The translations under genes were made by a program, and so were the position numbers. This document shows positions 7,939 to 17,279 of a stretch of DNA of 43,875 nt, piece after piece. This DNA is from Planctomycetaceae bacterium (GTDB lineage: Bacteria > Planctomycetota > Planctomycetia > Pirellulales > Pirellulaceae), in contig SKZY01000168.1 in NCBI GenBank assembly GCA_007127095.1, positions 1 through 43,875 of the forward strand. The letters run 5' to 3'. Each line of letters begins with the position of its first letter. Position 1 is the first letter of the stretch. The notes beneath the pieces were generated by a model that searched no databases, was not told the origin of the DNA, and saw only the letters and a program-made list of their open reading frames with translations.

Positions 7939-9252
7939 TCAATGAAGCGAGGGACGGTGGTTCGTCCCCTTGAGAGTCACACCGTCGGCATCCCCTTTGG
8001 GGTCACACCAGCGGATAACGGCGTGGGCAAGGACTTCCGCACCGATCGCCAGCGCCCGTTCATCGATGTCGAACAGTGGGCTGTGCAGCGGTGGTGCCGG
8101 CGAGGCGGTGGCACAGCCGAGCCGAAACATCGCCCCACGTACTCGCGTCAAGTAGTTCGCGAAATCCTCGCCACCCATACTAGCGTGTCGAATCATCTGC
8201 ACGTTGCGATCGCCTACCACCGCCCGCCCGGCTTCGATCAGTAGGTTGACCAGTTCGGGATCGTTTTTGACCGGCGGCGGCCCCGACAACCAACGACAGA
8301 CAACTCGGCCACCACAAGCGGCTGAAATCCCGTTCGCCAGCCGTTCGATCTGTTCGATCGTCTTAGCGCTGACAGCGGCGTCCAAAGTTCGCAGCGTCCC
8401 GCGAACCACGACCTGATCGGGGATCACGTTCGCCAATTGTCCGCCATGGATCTGACCGAAAGTCAGGACGACCGGATCATGCGAGTTATTGACACGAGGA
8501 ACGAATTGGTAGATCGCGCTGATCAACTGTGCCGCGATCGCGATCGGGTCGACCGCTTCATGCGGCCGCGCTGCGTGACCACCACTGCCGTGAATCTCCA
8601 GTTCCAATTCATGGCAATCGGCGGTGAAGTCGCCATGGCGAACGCCGATCGAGTTGACGACCCGCGAGGGGTCGACGTGGATACCCAATAATTCGGCTAA
8701 ACCGTCAACGGCACCGGCTTGGATCATCTGCAGTGCGCCCTGGTTGGTTTCCTCTGCGGGCTGAAAGATCGCCCGACAGCGGATCGGCCACGGCAACAGC
8801 CCCGCCCGGTCGAGTTCGGCCAGCACCAGGATCGCGCCGAGTACGATCGTCGTGTGTGCGTCGTGCCCGCAGGCGTGCATGACGCCGTCGACGCCGCTGC
8901 GATACGTCACACGTTTTTCATCTTGAATCCATAACGCATCGATGTCGCCGCGGATGCCGATCCGAGGTCTTTCGGGGGCCGAATCGCCCGCCGTACGATC
9001 TTGGGAATCCGCTCCCAAGCCCGACCCGCTACCGACATCGACCCAGAGGCCGTGGCTGCCGGGTAGGATCACCGGTTCGAGATGCTCAGCGGCCAACACA
9101 GAGGCGATGTAGCGAGTCGTCTTGACCTCAGCCCCACTCGGCTCGGGATGCCGATGCAGGTGACGACGGATCTCGCAAAGTCGTTCGAAGCGACGCTGCA
9201 GCGACGCGCCGAGTTCACCCGCCCAGTTCAGCGAAGCCTTCGAAGGATGCAT
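7939..9252 (-). CDS. M20 family metal-dependent amidohydrolase
   Basis: This 437-residue cytosolic enzyme is of the peptidase M20D / N-acyl-amino-acid amidohydrolase (hippurate hydrolase-like) group. Visible motifs: RRHLHRHPEPSG at 29-40, GIRGDIDAL at 99-107, MHACGHDAHTT at 125-135 (Cys128 and His130 as metal ligands), FQPAEETNQGALQMI for the catalytic Glu pair, and GGEDFANYL near the C-terminus. It should cleave an acyl or peptidyl group from an amino acid. The substrate cannot be read from sequence. It starts 40 bases after the DUF3467 gene and ends 27 bases before the YbdK-like ligase. The ATG at 9252 has no obvious ribosome-binding site. Confidence 0.88.
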   Translation of the reverse strand: MHPSKASLNWAGELGASLQRRFERLCEIRRHLHRHPEPSGAEVKTTRYIASVLAAEHLEPVILPGSHGLWVDVGSGSGLGADSQDRTAGDSAPERPRIGIRGDIDALWIQDEKRVTYRSGVDGVMHACGHDAHTTIVLGAILVLAELDRAGLLPWPIRCRAIFQPAEETNQGALQMIQAGAVDGLAELLGIHVDPSRVVNSIGVRHGDFTADCHELELEIHGSGGHAARPHEAVDPIAIAAQLISAIYQFVPRVNNSHDPVVLTFGQIHGGQLANVIPDQVVVRGTLRTLDAAVSAKTIEQIERLANGISAACGGRVVCRWLSGPPPVKNDPELVNLLIEAGRAVVGDRNVQMIRHASMGGEDFANYLTRVRGAMFRLGCATASPAPPLHSPLFDIDERALAIGAEVLAHAVIRWCDPKGDADGVTLKGTNHRPSLH

Positions 9253-9292
9253 ACGACTATGGATTCAGTTCAAGCTTGTAGGGATCAAGCGG

Positions 9293-10195
9293 TCAGTATG
9301 ACGGCGGATCGTTATCGGTCCGGGGGTGATCATCGGAACGACGTGGAGGCTGTTGCTGCGGCGGAAGTTGTCGCATCGCTTGCTGCAACGATTCGAGCAA
9401 CCGAGGGATCTGCCCCGCAGCGAGAAAGACTCGGGCGCTGACGGCCGATTGAGGATAAAAGCTGGTCAAAAAGTCGAGCCCGAACTCGCTCGCGCCATGT
9501 CCGATCATCACTCCGTTGGCGTAGGCGCCGCTGAGGACATGTTCGGGGATTTTGAGATCGTCGTAGATTTCCTGCGGCGTCGGTCGGCGAACGGACGGCG
9601 GCTGATGCCCCGTTCCCCCCATCGATTCGGACGTTTTGCCGGTCGCTGCTTCGCCCGAGCCCGTTTTCGTGGGCGGCGATTGCCCTGGCGGCGTCGACGG
9701 AGCGGCCGGTGGAGTCGCCCCCGGAAAAACGTCCGTCGACCCGAAAGCCGAACCGAGCTTGCTGGGCGAGTTTAAATCGCCCGATTCGGCAGCCGCAGCC
9801 GCCTCGGCTGCGGTTTGAGACGCTGGTGGCGCCGTCGGAATAATAGGGCCTCCCGGCTGCGGTATGCCGGTCGCACCGATCGCGGTAGCCGGACTACCAG
9901 TCCCGGCGAGTTGGCGGGGGACGCCGAAACGGTCGCGGTACAGGCTCCAATTTTTTGCCAACGCTTCGATGAACTGTGGCATCACGGCATGCGGAATGAT
10001 CACCCGCGCGGCGACCTTGTGGGGCCGCCCGATCGTCTGCAAAAAATCGATGATGAACTCCGTCGGCCCGCTGACGACGATCGCGCCGGTGCTGAACGCC
10101 CCGTCGGCGACATGGTCGGGAACCCGTGCCCGCAGGTGCGGTGAATTATCCTGCGGCTCCGGGCGGTCTGCTGGTGACGGGGACCCATCGTGCAT
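9293..10195 (-). CDS. double-DUF3467 protein
   Basis: This 300-residue protein has two DUF3467-like domains joined by a long Pro/Ala/Gly-rich linker. Domain 1 (about 25-92) contains FSTGAIVVSGPTEFIIDFLQ and an AARVIIPHAVMPQFIEAL segment. Domain 2 (about 214-278) contains AYANGVMIGHGASEFGLDFL and SARVFLAAGQIPRLLESL. The linker (about 95-205) is low in complexity and probably unstructured. DUF3467 proteins are normally about 100 residues with a single domain and no known role. I chose the ATG at 10195; the frame stays open further upstream but overlaps the permease gene and lacks family similarity. It lies 44 bases downstream of the ABC permease and 40 bases upstream of the M20 gene. Confidence 0.75.
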   Translation of the reverse strand: MHDGSPSPADRPEPQDNSPHLRARVPDHVADGAFSTGAIVVSGPTEFIIDFLQTIGRPHKVAARVIIPHAVMPQFIEALAKNWSLYRDRFGVPRQLAGTGSPATAIGATGIPQPGGPIIPTAPPASQTAAEAAAAAESGDLNSPSKLGSAFGSTDVFPGATPPAAPSTPPGQSPPTKTGSGEAATGKTSESMGGTGHQPPSVRRPTPQEIYDDLKIPEHVLSGAYANGVMIGHGASEFGLDFLTSFYPQSAVSARVFLAAGQIPRLLESLQQAMRQLPPQQQPPRRSDDHPRTDNDPPSY

Positions 10196-10239
10196 GTCAG
10201 TACTCTTTGAATTCGGAACAAGATTGCCGAGCCTACAGC

Positions 10240-11925
10240 CTAGGTGGTTGGTTCGCGATTGCCGAGGCCCAACGGGTCGGTTTCCGGTTCGGCGATCAGG
10301 GTCAATCCGGCCATCCTGCGGTATTCCGCTTCGACCCGCTCCGGAGTCGCCAATCGCTGTGGCAGAACGCGTTGTCCGAGCAGCATCAGGTGACCAAAAA
10401 AAGCGATCGCTCCGGCGGCTGCCACCAGATAGACGACCTCGCTTTCCAACCGACCGCGGATCGCCAATTCGAGCGTCCATGCCCAATTCGGGGACTGCCA
10501 AATGCTGTACTCGTATTGCCGATAATCGTTCAGATGCAGCCCCAACCCGTACGGCACGACCGCCATCAGCAGCAACGTCACCGCTAAGGCGGCGATACCG
10601 ACGCGCGCGTCGACCGGGTTTCGCTGACGTAGAAACGAGATGATCCCCCGCACCCCGACGAAACCGATCGAAAGGTAGGCGATCACCAAACCGGTCGCTG
10701 TTCGGATGGTCTCGGCCTGCTGGCCGGAGAGTGACGCTTGCGAGGACGACTCGGCATAGAGCCAGTTGGCGGCCGTCGCCGTTGCTACCAAGGTCGTGAT
10801 GGCGAATACGAATCCCGTCGCCGGACCGGGCGTCAACCAGGTAAAAAACAGTCTGCCGACAAAGGTTCCCGGCAATTCACGTCGAATCCGCGGCGTCAAT
10901 GACGGCGATTCAGCAGCCATCATCGCCCCGACAATCATCCAAAACAGAATGACATAGCCGAGCAGCAATATCGCGGCCGATATCCCGAACATCCCGTTCG
11001 TTTGGTTCGGATAGGCCATCACGGAAAAGGCAGAGACCGCGACCACGGCGAACATATGTACCAGCGAAGCGACCCGCACCTTGGTCGACCGGTTCTCACT
11101 CGCCGGCGTCAATTTGGCCGCTGTCGCGACCAACAAGATGCCCATCAAGGAAACCGAAATCGCCAGCGTAGCGACGACGATGAACGCGGTTTGAGAGGCG
11201 GACAACGGGTTGCCGTTGCGAATCAGATTGATCGCCAGCGTACCGATACCGATCTCGGCTGACAGCAGGATCGCCATCACCGCCAGCAACGCCGCGATCT
11301 GTCCCGTTCGCCCCGGCGAGACCGGCGCCAAAAACAAGGCGACCATGGTCAAACCGATTCCCGCCAACATCAAAATCCCGACCAACAGTCCGAGCGTTGG
11401 CAGGTCGATCCCGCGAAGGGTGTAGGCGTAGGCGACGCAGGGAAACAGGACGATGAAATAAAGCATCATCTGCAAAGCCGCGCTGCCGAGTTTGCCCGTG
11501 ACGATCTGAACGGGCGACAACGAAGTGACGGTCAACAGTTCGAGCGTCCCGTCATCGACTTCGCCCTCGAGCGACCGATAGGCGGCTAAGGGGACGACCA
11601 ACAACATCGGCACGGCGAGCACGAAGTAGTAGCCGACCAACAGTCGTGGGGCTGACGGCGAATAGTAAATCTGCGGCATCTGTAGCAGACTGCCGATCAC
11701 CGACCAGGCGAATGCGGCGAGCAGGAGCAACGAAAAGGTGACGACGAACTGACGACTTTTCAGCGCCTGACGGGTCTCCTTGACCAGGATCGGGTTGATC
11801 GAATCGCCCCAACGGGTCGCTTCGTCATCGACCCACTGCAGCCACCCCGGAACCCGCGCCGCGGATTCGCCGCCTCGCAAGATCTCGACCAGACTGGCAT
11901 CACGAGCCCCATCGGTTGCGGTCAT
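10240..11925 (-). CDS. ABC-2 type transporter permease
   Basis: This 561-residue integral membrane protein begins with a cytosolic stretch containing NPILVKETRQALKSRQF, the typical entry into ABC-2 permeases. About 12 hydrophobic segments follow, with a polar gap near the middle. An EGEVDDGTLELLTVTSLSP loop after the second helix is typical of gliding- or copper-export-type ABC-2 permeases. The start ATG overlaps the stop of the ATPase gene (ATGA, 11922-11925), giving a translationally coupled exporter pair. Substrate unknown. Confidence 0.88.
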   Translation of the reverse strand: MTATDGARDASLVEILRGGESAARVPGWLQWVDDEATRWGDSINPILVKETRQALKSRQFVVTFSLLLLAAFAWSVIGSLLQMPQIYYSPSAPRLLVGYYFVLAVPMLLVVPLAAYRSLEGEVDDGTLELLTVTSLSPVQIVTGKLGSAALQMMLYFIVLFPCVAYAYTLRGIDLPTLGLLVGILMLAGIGLTMVALFLAPVSPGRTGQIAALLAVMAILLSAEIGIGTLAINLIRNGNPLSASQTAFIVVATLAISVSLMGILLVATAAKLTPASENRSTKVRVASLVHMFAVVAVSAFSVMAYPNQTNGMFGISAAILLLGYVILFWMIVGAMMAAESPSLTPRIRRELPGTFVGRLFFTWLTPGPATGFVFAITTLVATATAANWLYAESSSQASLSGQQAETIRTATGLVIAYLSIGFVGVRGIISFLRQRNPVDARVGIAALAVTLLLMAVVPYGLGLHLNDYRQYEYSIWQSPNWAWTLELAIRGRLESEVVYLVAAAGAIAFFGHLMLLGQRVLPQRLATPERVEAEYRRMAGLTLIAEPETDPLGLGNREPTT

Positions 11926-12914
11926 TGCACCAACCCCTCGGTCACCTGCAGAAAGACGTCTTCGAGGCTTTTCGAACGCGCCGTGATCTCGGCGATTTCA
12001 AAACCGGCCACGACCAACTCGCGGAGCAACGCTGCCTGATGCGACACATCACCGATGAATTCCAGCCGCACCAACTGACCGTCGACCAGCAGGTGACGGA
12101 CCGAGTCGCGGCCGGAAAGCCACTCAGCCATCTCTCCCGCGCGATCGAGGACGCGAATCACGAGATCACGGTGTTGAGCCCGTTCCCGCTGGATCTCCTC
12201 GACCGACCCGGTCGCCAGCAATCGCCCTTGCTCGATGATCCCTACCGAATCACACATCTCCGCCAATTCGGTCAAAATGTGACTGCTGACCAGCACCGTC
12301 TTGCCGCGATCGGCTAACTCACTGATCATCCGCCGCAACTCGATTCGGGCTCGCGGGTCGAGCCCCGCGGCCGGTTCGTCCAGGATCAGAACGGCCGGGT
12401 CATGCACCAAAGCTCGACCGAGACAGAGCCGCTGCTTCATCCCTTTACTCAGCCCCCGGATCGGCTTTTCTGCCATCCCTCGGGTCCCGGTGAAGTCGAG
12501 CACCCAGCGGAGCCGCCGGATTCGGTCACGGCCGACCAGGCCATAGGCACGGGCGAAAAAGTCGAGGTATTCCCAACAGACAACGTCGCGATAGGTTCCG
12601 AATGAATCGGGCATGTAGCCGAGTTGATGTCGAACCAACTCAGGGTCGTTGATCACCGAAAATCCGTCGACAAATGCCTCTCCGAAACTCGGCAAGTCGA
12701 GGGTGGCGAGGATTCGCATGCTGGTCGTCTTCCCAGCACCGTTCGGACCGATGTAGCCGAATACGTTCCCCCGTTCGACGGAGAACGAGACGTCGCTGAC
12801 CGCTTTCGTTTTGCCAAAAAAACGGTGCAGTCGCCGCAACTCGACACAGACCGATCGCTCACGATGGACACCGCCATGTCGGGCGACGTCGGCCGCCAAC
12901 ACCGAGCCCGTCAT
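11922..12914 (-). CDS. ABC transporter ATP-binding protein
   Basis: This 330-residue protein has every ABC ATPase motif. Walker A is GPNGAGKT at 56-63, the signature LSKGMKQR is at 155-162, Walker B is VLILDEP at 175-181 and the switch His is His212 in VSSH. The Q-loop position reads GYMPDSFGTY, with Asp in place of Gln, as seen in the GldA-like branch that pairs with ABC-2 permeases. A C-terminal segment of about 90 residues follows the ATPase core. It overlaps by four bases with both its upstream gene (12911-12914) and its permease (11922-11925). Confidence 0.93.
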   Translation of the reverse strand: MTGSVLAADVARHGGVHRERSVCVELRRLHRFFGKTKAVSDVSFSVERGNVFGYIGPNGAGKTTSMRILATLDLPSFGEAFVDGFSVINDPELVRHQLGYMPDSFGTYRDVVCWEYLDFFARAYGLVGRDRIRRLRWVLDFTGTRGMAEKPIRGLSKGMKQRLCLGRALVHDPAVLILDEPAAGLDPRARIELRRMISELADRGKTVLVSSHILTELAEMCDSVGIIEQGRLLATGSVEEIQRERAQHRDLVIRVLDRAGEMAEWLSGRDSVRHLLVDGQLVRLEFIGDVSHQAALLRELVVAGFEIAEITARSKSLEDVFLQVTEGLVQ

Positions 12915-15331
12915 CGCAACACTCCCATCACGTAATGGATGCTCTCGACGACCCTGGCCGATTCCACCGCGATGCAGTCGGCGGTCGGATCAGCGACACT
13001 CAGGAACGTTCCCAACGGCAAACCGGCCCGGGTCTGAAGATTGCTGCGGAGCCGCCATTCCAGTTCACCTTCGGGGATGGCGATGCGTTGTGGCGGGATC
13101 CGCTTTTCGAACATTTCGCTCGTCGCTAGCAAATTCACCATGTCCAAGCGGGTCCCCATCGAGGAGTTCCTGCGAAACATACCTGGCGGCGACGCGGGGA
13201 GCTGTCGCAGGTAAAAGTCGCCGATCTGTTCCGCCAATTGCTGGTCAGCCATGCGACGGGCTGGCTGAGTCTCACCGCCGGCCAAACGCTCGACGAACCA
13301 ATAATCGCCCGCGGAATCGCGGATCACCACTTCGCGAAGCTCGTAATCGAAAGCACTCTCAACCGCCCTCGACTGCTGGGCATCCTCCGCGAAAAGTCGC
13401 AAACCACCGGCGGCTTCCAGTGGCCGATAGCCGACAAATTGACGCTGCTGGCGAGACGGCAAAAACGACTGGTCCAGCCGCAACCAATCGCTGTCGAGCC
13501 GAATACTTCCCGGTGGCGAACCGTCGCCCTGCCGCATTTCATACCAATTGTCGAAGTCGCCGGGATAGTAAGGCTCGACACGAGCATCGCTGGGAAACCG
13601 CAATCCGGCGGCGGGACGTACACCCGCAAACAGCGTCGAACGCCAATAACGGACCGCGGCACCCGAATCGTCGCAGATCAGCGTCATCTCGCGGATCCGC
13701 GTCTGCGTGCCCAGTCCGTCGGCGATCAATCCGTAGCCGACCAGCAATAAGGTCGTTACCGCGGCCAACAACGGGGCGACGAAAAACATCAGATAGCCAC
13801 GCCCCATCCGGCTCAATTTCAGGTAGGCCACCGGACCGACCACGGTCACGAAGATCGCGATCAACGTCAAAAACGTGTAGACAGGCGGTTGCGCGACGCC
13901 GGGAATCACCCAATTCCAGAACCGGCCGTCGCCGACGATCGGGTCGACTCCGCGGGTCAATACACTCGACGCATGCCCGCCGGTCCGGTCGAGCATCCGC
14001 CGCCATTGGCTCCAACTGCCGCCCCCGTCGTCTTGGTAGGTGGAAACGACGATCAACCCGGCGCCGAACGGTACTCGCGCGGAATGCTGAGGCCCCTCAT
14101 CACGCTCCCGACTGCGGAGCCACTCACCGATTTCCTGATCCGGTGAGCGGCCCAGCCCTTGCCCTCGATTCAACAGCATATCGCGAAGCGCGCGGTTCGC
14201 TTGCACCAGATCGGTCGACAACCATTGCTCCGCCCCACCAAGGCTAGGGATCGGAAACGGGTATTCATTCGGAAACCTTTCGCCGTCGATCAATTCGACA
14301 CCTTGATTCGCCGCATCGGCATCGGCCTCGTCCGCCTCTGGTGGGCTGACCGGAGTCTCCCTAAACCGACCGATCACCTCGTCAACCGACGGAGCTTCGG
14401 TCAGCCACAGAGCCCCACCGCAGCGGACGAACTGTCGCAGAGCCAAGACCGACGCGGGCCGATTCGCCTGCAACCAATCGAGCGTCGACCAGCTGACGAC
14501 CCAGATGTGGCTGCGGTCGAATCCGAGCCAGCCTTCCGGTAATTCCTCAACGGTCAAATAATCGAGACCGACGTCATTGCCGTATCGCACAAGCATCGTC
14601 AGGCGGTCGTAGTCGCTGAGCAGGTTTGGCACCGACAACAACTCCGGTGCCATCGAAACCATCAACACCCGCAGTTCCTCGACATCGGCGGCATCACGGG
14701 CGTCGGAGAGCGGCGGAGAACCGGGAGACGCAACCCAGGCGATACGCCCCTGAGCCGAAGCGACCCAGTCAGCCTGTAATTCATCGATCTTGCGAGTGAG
14801 AAAGCCACCGGCGGCATCGATATCACTGTCGTAGCCGGCGAGCGGCTGACCAGCTTCGAACACTCTGACCCGCGGGCGACCGCCGAGAAACCACTTCGGC
14901 AGATAAAACGTTTCGTCGAACTGACGTGCCCCTTGTGACAGCTCGACGACGACTTCGAAATGGTTCGCCCGCCGGATCGGCGAAGCCGACTCGGGGCTGA
15001 CCTCGATTCGCAGCGTCAACCGTCGATCCTCCGCAAACGACGACGCCGACGGTCGGACGAGCACCCTCAGGGGCCATTGACCGAAGCGGTCGGTCGAGCC
15101 GAAGCGGGCTGCGAGCGTGAATCCGACCGGCGTCGAACCGCGGGCCGGCAACTGGATCGACTCACCGTCGATCAACGGATCGGCCGGAAGCGATTGCGCG
15201 ACTGCCGCCACAGAAAAAACGGCTGCCAACAAAGTTCCCCAGATCGCCACCAACACTCGGCAACCGAGTAGCCGGCGGAGCAACCGCGACCATGATTTCG
15301 GTTGTCGTTGATGGTTGATTGCGACGTCCAT
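12911..15331 (-). CDS. large membrane-anchored accessory protein of the ABC operon
   Basis: This protein of about 806 residues has a signal-like hydrophobic segment at about 25-46 (VLVAIWGTLLAAVFSVAAVA), a long extracytoplasmic part, two strong hydrophobic helices near 481-505 and 511-535, and a further polar C-terminal domain of about 270 residues. The middle contains a glutamine-amidotransferase-like or DUF4350-like segment (LRQFVRCGGALWLTEAP), without a catalytic triad that I can see. The layout recalls GldG-like partners of ABC-2 exporters. Its stop overlaps the ATPase start by ATGA. I chose the ATG at 15331; a TTG three codons upstream is the alternative. The name of the family is uncertain, but the operon link is clear. 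Confidence 0.75.
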   Translation of the reverse strand: MDVAINHQRQPKSWSRLLRRLLGCRVLVAIWGTLLAAVFSVAAVAQSLPADPLIDGESIQLPARGSTPVGFTLAARFGSTDRFGQWPLRVLVRPSASSFAEDRRLTLRIEVSPESASPIRRANHFEVVVELSQGARQFDETFYLPKWFLGGRPRVRVFEAGQPLAGYDSDIDAAGGFLTRKIDELQADWVASAQGRIAWVASPGSPPLSDARDAADVEELRVLMVSMAPELLSVPNLLSDYDRLTMLVRYGNDVGLDYLTVEELPEGWLGFDRSHIWVVSWSTLDWLQANRPASVLALRQFVRCGGALWLTEAPSVDEVIGRFRETPVSPPEADEADADAANQGVELIDGERFPNEYPFPIPSLGGAEQWLSTDLVQANRALRDMLLNRGQGLGRSPDQEIGEWLRSRERDEGPQHSARVPFGAGLIVVSTYQDDGGGSWSQWRRMLDRTGGHASSVLTRGVDPIVGDGRFWNWVIPGVAQPPVYTFLTLIAIFVTVVGPVAYLKLSRMGRGYLMFFVAPLLAAVTTLLLVGYGLIADGLGTQTRIREMTLICDDSGAAVRYWRSTLFAGVRPAAGLRFPSDARVEPYYPGDFDNWYEMRQGDGSPPGSIRLDSDWLRLDQSFLPSRQQRQFVGYRPLEAAGGLRLFAEDAQQSRAVESAFDYELREVVIRDSAGDYWFVERLAGGETQPARRMADQQLAEQIGDFYLRQLPASPPGMFRRNSSMGTRLDMVNLLATSEMFEKRIPPQRIAIPEGELEWRLRSNLQTRAGLPLGTFLSVADPTADCIAVESARVVESIHYVMGVLR

Positions 15332-15477
15332 CCGATGCAAGAGATCCGAGAAATAGCGATTGGGGGGCCGTGAGCAGGTCCGAAACGCGAGGACGTCGCC
15401 ACCGCCTCAACCGCTTCAATCGATCCTCGATATAGTCGCTGATATCAACTCCGCCAACAAGCATGCGGCCGATCAGA

Positions 15478-16713
15478 TCAAGTCCTGGGATGAACTCGCA
15501 ACGTCAACAGAGCCAGTTCGGGGCGACAATTGATTCTCATCAAATGCGTCCCGCAGAGACCACGTGAAACGTGCATCGTCGTCGGTGTCTTGTAAAACGT
15601 CCCCGAAGCGTAGCGACTGCCATGCCAACTCGGGCTCAACAGCGGCCCGGCCAACGGTAGACGGCCTTGGCCGCCATGGGTGTGTCCGGCCAGCATCAAC
15701 TCGATGCGGTGGCGACGGGCCCAGGCGAGTTGATCGGGACTATGGGAGAGCAACAGCCGGAAATCCGCGGCCTGCGTCAGCACCGAGTCGCTTTGCGGCG
15801 CGCCGAACCAAGGGCGCTCGTTCCCCAAAACCAGCGAATTCACGGATGGGGCGCATTCCTCGCCGGCGGCGGCCCGCAGTTCGACCCGCAGGCACTGTCC
15901 GCCGACATCGCGCCACCCGATCCGCGACATCGCCGTTCGGATCGATCGCGGGTCCGCGATCCGCGTATCGTGATTTCCGAGCACGAAGTAGCAGCCGTCG
16001 GACGCTCGGGCCAGCCCCACCGTGGATTCGAGCCATTCGATGCACGCGGCGCGATCGATCAGGTCCCCGGTCAAAGCGAAGAGGTCGGGCGACCAACGGT
16101 TTGCCCGCTGCACCGCATAGGCGGTCCACTGCGGCGCTACATGCCCGGTGAAATGGAGATCGCTGAGGTGGGCGATCCGGTAGCCATCGAGCCGATCGGG
16201 TAGACCGGCCACTGGCAACTCGATCTCCTCGATCGCCAGTTCAAAAATCTGGTTCAGTGGCAGCTTGGCTGCTAAACGACACTTCAGCGAACTCGCCAAC
16301 GGTTGTCGCAACTGGTCGGCGACGCGAACAACTTCGCTGCGGCGCTGCGTGGCGAGCGTTTCGAGTCCCCACAGCGGCCGCCACAGCAACCAGGGGATAC
16401 CGAGCAGCGGTAAGGCGGCCAGACAGAGGCCACCATAGATCCGCCAACCGAGCGGCAATGCCGTTAGCGTGACGGGTGCCGAGTCGGCTGCGTTCGAACC
16501 GAGATCGGTCGCCGTAGCGCCCTCGATGGCGTCGCCGATGACGAACCAGGCCACGACCGGCAGGACGAGGCAGTTGATCAATAACAACTTCGAGGCCGAC
16601 TTGATCCAACGGCGCCGCAGGCCGGTGGCATTGACCCGGTTGTACGCCGCCAGATGGAGCGAAAAATGGCCCACCAGGACCGCCAACAACACGCCCCACG
16701 CCGCCAGACTCAT
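15478..16713 (-). CDS. membrane-anchored metallophosphoesterase
   Basis: This 411-residue protein has three or four N-terminal hydrophobic segments (about 3-22, 42-60, 88-114) followed by a calcineurin-like phosphoesterase domain. Its motifs are in order: HLSDLHFTG (Asp185, His187), LTGDLID (Asp217), LGNHDT near 246, LLSHSPDQ and AGHTHGGQ. The arrangement matches YaeI/YkuE-type phosphoesterases, which act on phospholipid or phosphodiester substrates at the membrane. The ATG overlaps the stop of the SixA-like gene (16710-16713), so the two phosphatases are co-translated. Confidence 0.9.
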   Translation of the reverse strand: MSLAAWGVLLAVLVGHFSLHLAAYNRVNATGLRRRWIKSASKLLLINCLVLPVVAWFVIGDAIEGATATDLGSNAADSAPVTLTALPLGWRIYGGLCLAALPLLGIPWLLWRPLWGLETLATQRRSEVVRVADQLRQPLASSLKCRLAAKLPLNQIFELAIEEIELPVAGLPDRLDGYRIAHLSDLHFTGHVAPQWTAYAVQRANRWSPDLFALTGDLIDRAACIEWLESTVGLARASDGCYFVLGNHDTRIADPRSIRTAMSRIGWRDVGGQCLRVELRAAAGEECAPSVNSLVLGNERPWFGAPQSDSVLTQAADFRLLLSHSPDQLAWARRHRIELMLAGHTHGGQGRLPLAGPLLSPSWHGSRYASGTFYKTPTTMHVSRGLCGTHLMRINCRPELALLTLRVHPRT

Positions 16714-17279
16714 GAATCGCTGGGGGGCTGATTTCTGCCGCGGAGTACTTCATGCCCCGGCAGATCTTTCGGCCTTTGAAAGGCGATCACACGCCGCGGT
16801 CGCGGGCCCTCCAAGTCATCGGCAGCCAATGGCTCGCACTGCACAACCGAGATCGCCGCGGTCGGCATACCGCTCTCACGGCCCGTCAATTCACTGACCA
16901 GATACCCGATCCCCGGGTTATGGGCGATCACCATCGCGACCTTGGGACGGCGACCATCGGCGGTGATCGCGTCACAGCGAATGTGCTCGCGGAGCGTAGA
17001 CGGCGTCGCCATGTACAAAGCCCCGCTGTAGAGGACCAACGGCTGATGCGTCCAAACGCTCAGCAAGCCGTCGACCGTTTCCCTGACACGGGTCGCTGTC
17101 GAAGCCAAAATCACCTCCGGCAGATATCCGGTTTCGGCCAACCAGTTCGCCATCCGCGGCGCGTCATGACGTCCGCGACGGTTCAGCGGCCGATCATGAT
17201 CGGTCAATGACGGGTCATCCCAACCACTTTTCGCATGCCGCATCAGACAGAGGACGATCGAATCGGTGGACGGTGCCAT
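16710..17279 (-). CDS. SixA-like histidine phosphatase
   Basis: This 189-residue cytosolic protein of the histidine phosphatase superfamily carries LMRHAKSGWDD at 12-22 (Arg14, catalytic His15), followed by DHDRPLNRRGRHDAPRMA, ASTATRVRETVDGLL and the second-His block VAMVIAHNPGIGYL. This is the SixA layout, a phosphatase that removes phosphate from phosphohistidine in HPt domains in E. coli. No histidine kinase or HPt gene is nearby. It is slightly longer than E. coli SixA (161 residues). Confidence 0.88.
   Translation of the reverse strand: MAPSTDSIVLCLMRHAKSGWDDPSLTDHDRPLNRRGRHDAPRMANWLAETGYLPEVILASTATRVRETVDGLLSVWTHQPLVLYSGALYMATPSTLREHIRCDAITADGRRPKVAMVIAHNPGIGYLVSELTGRESGMPTAAISVVQCEPLAADDLEGPRPRRVIAFQRPKDLPGHEVLRGRNQPPSDS

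Noticed and set aside
12811-14247. 478-residue plus-strand open frame
   Set aside because: It is antisense to the accessory-protein gene, Arg/Ser/Pro-rich, and matches no family. It is a shadow of GC-rich coding DNA.
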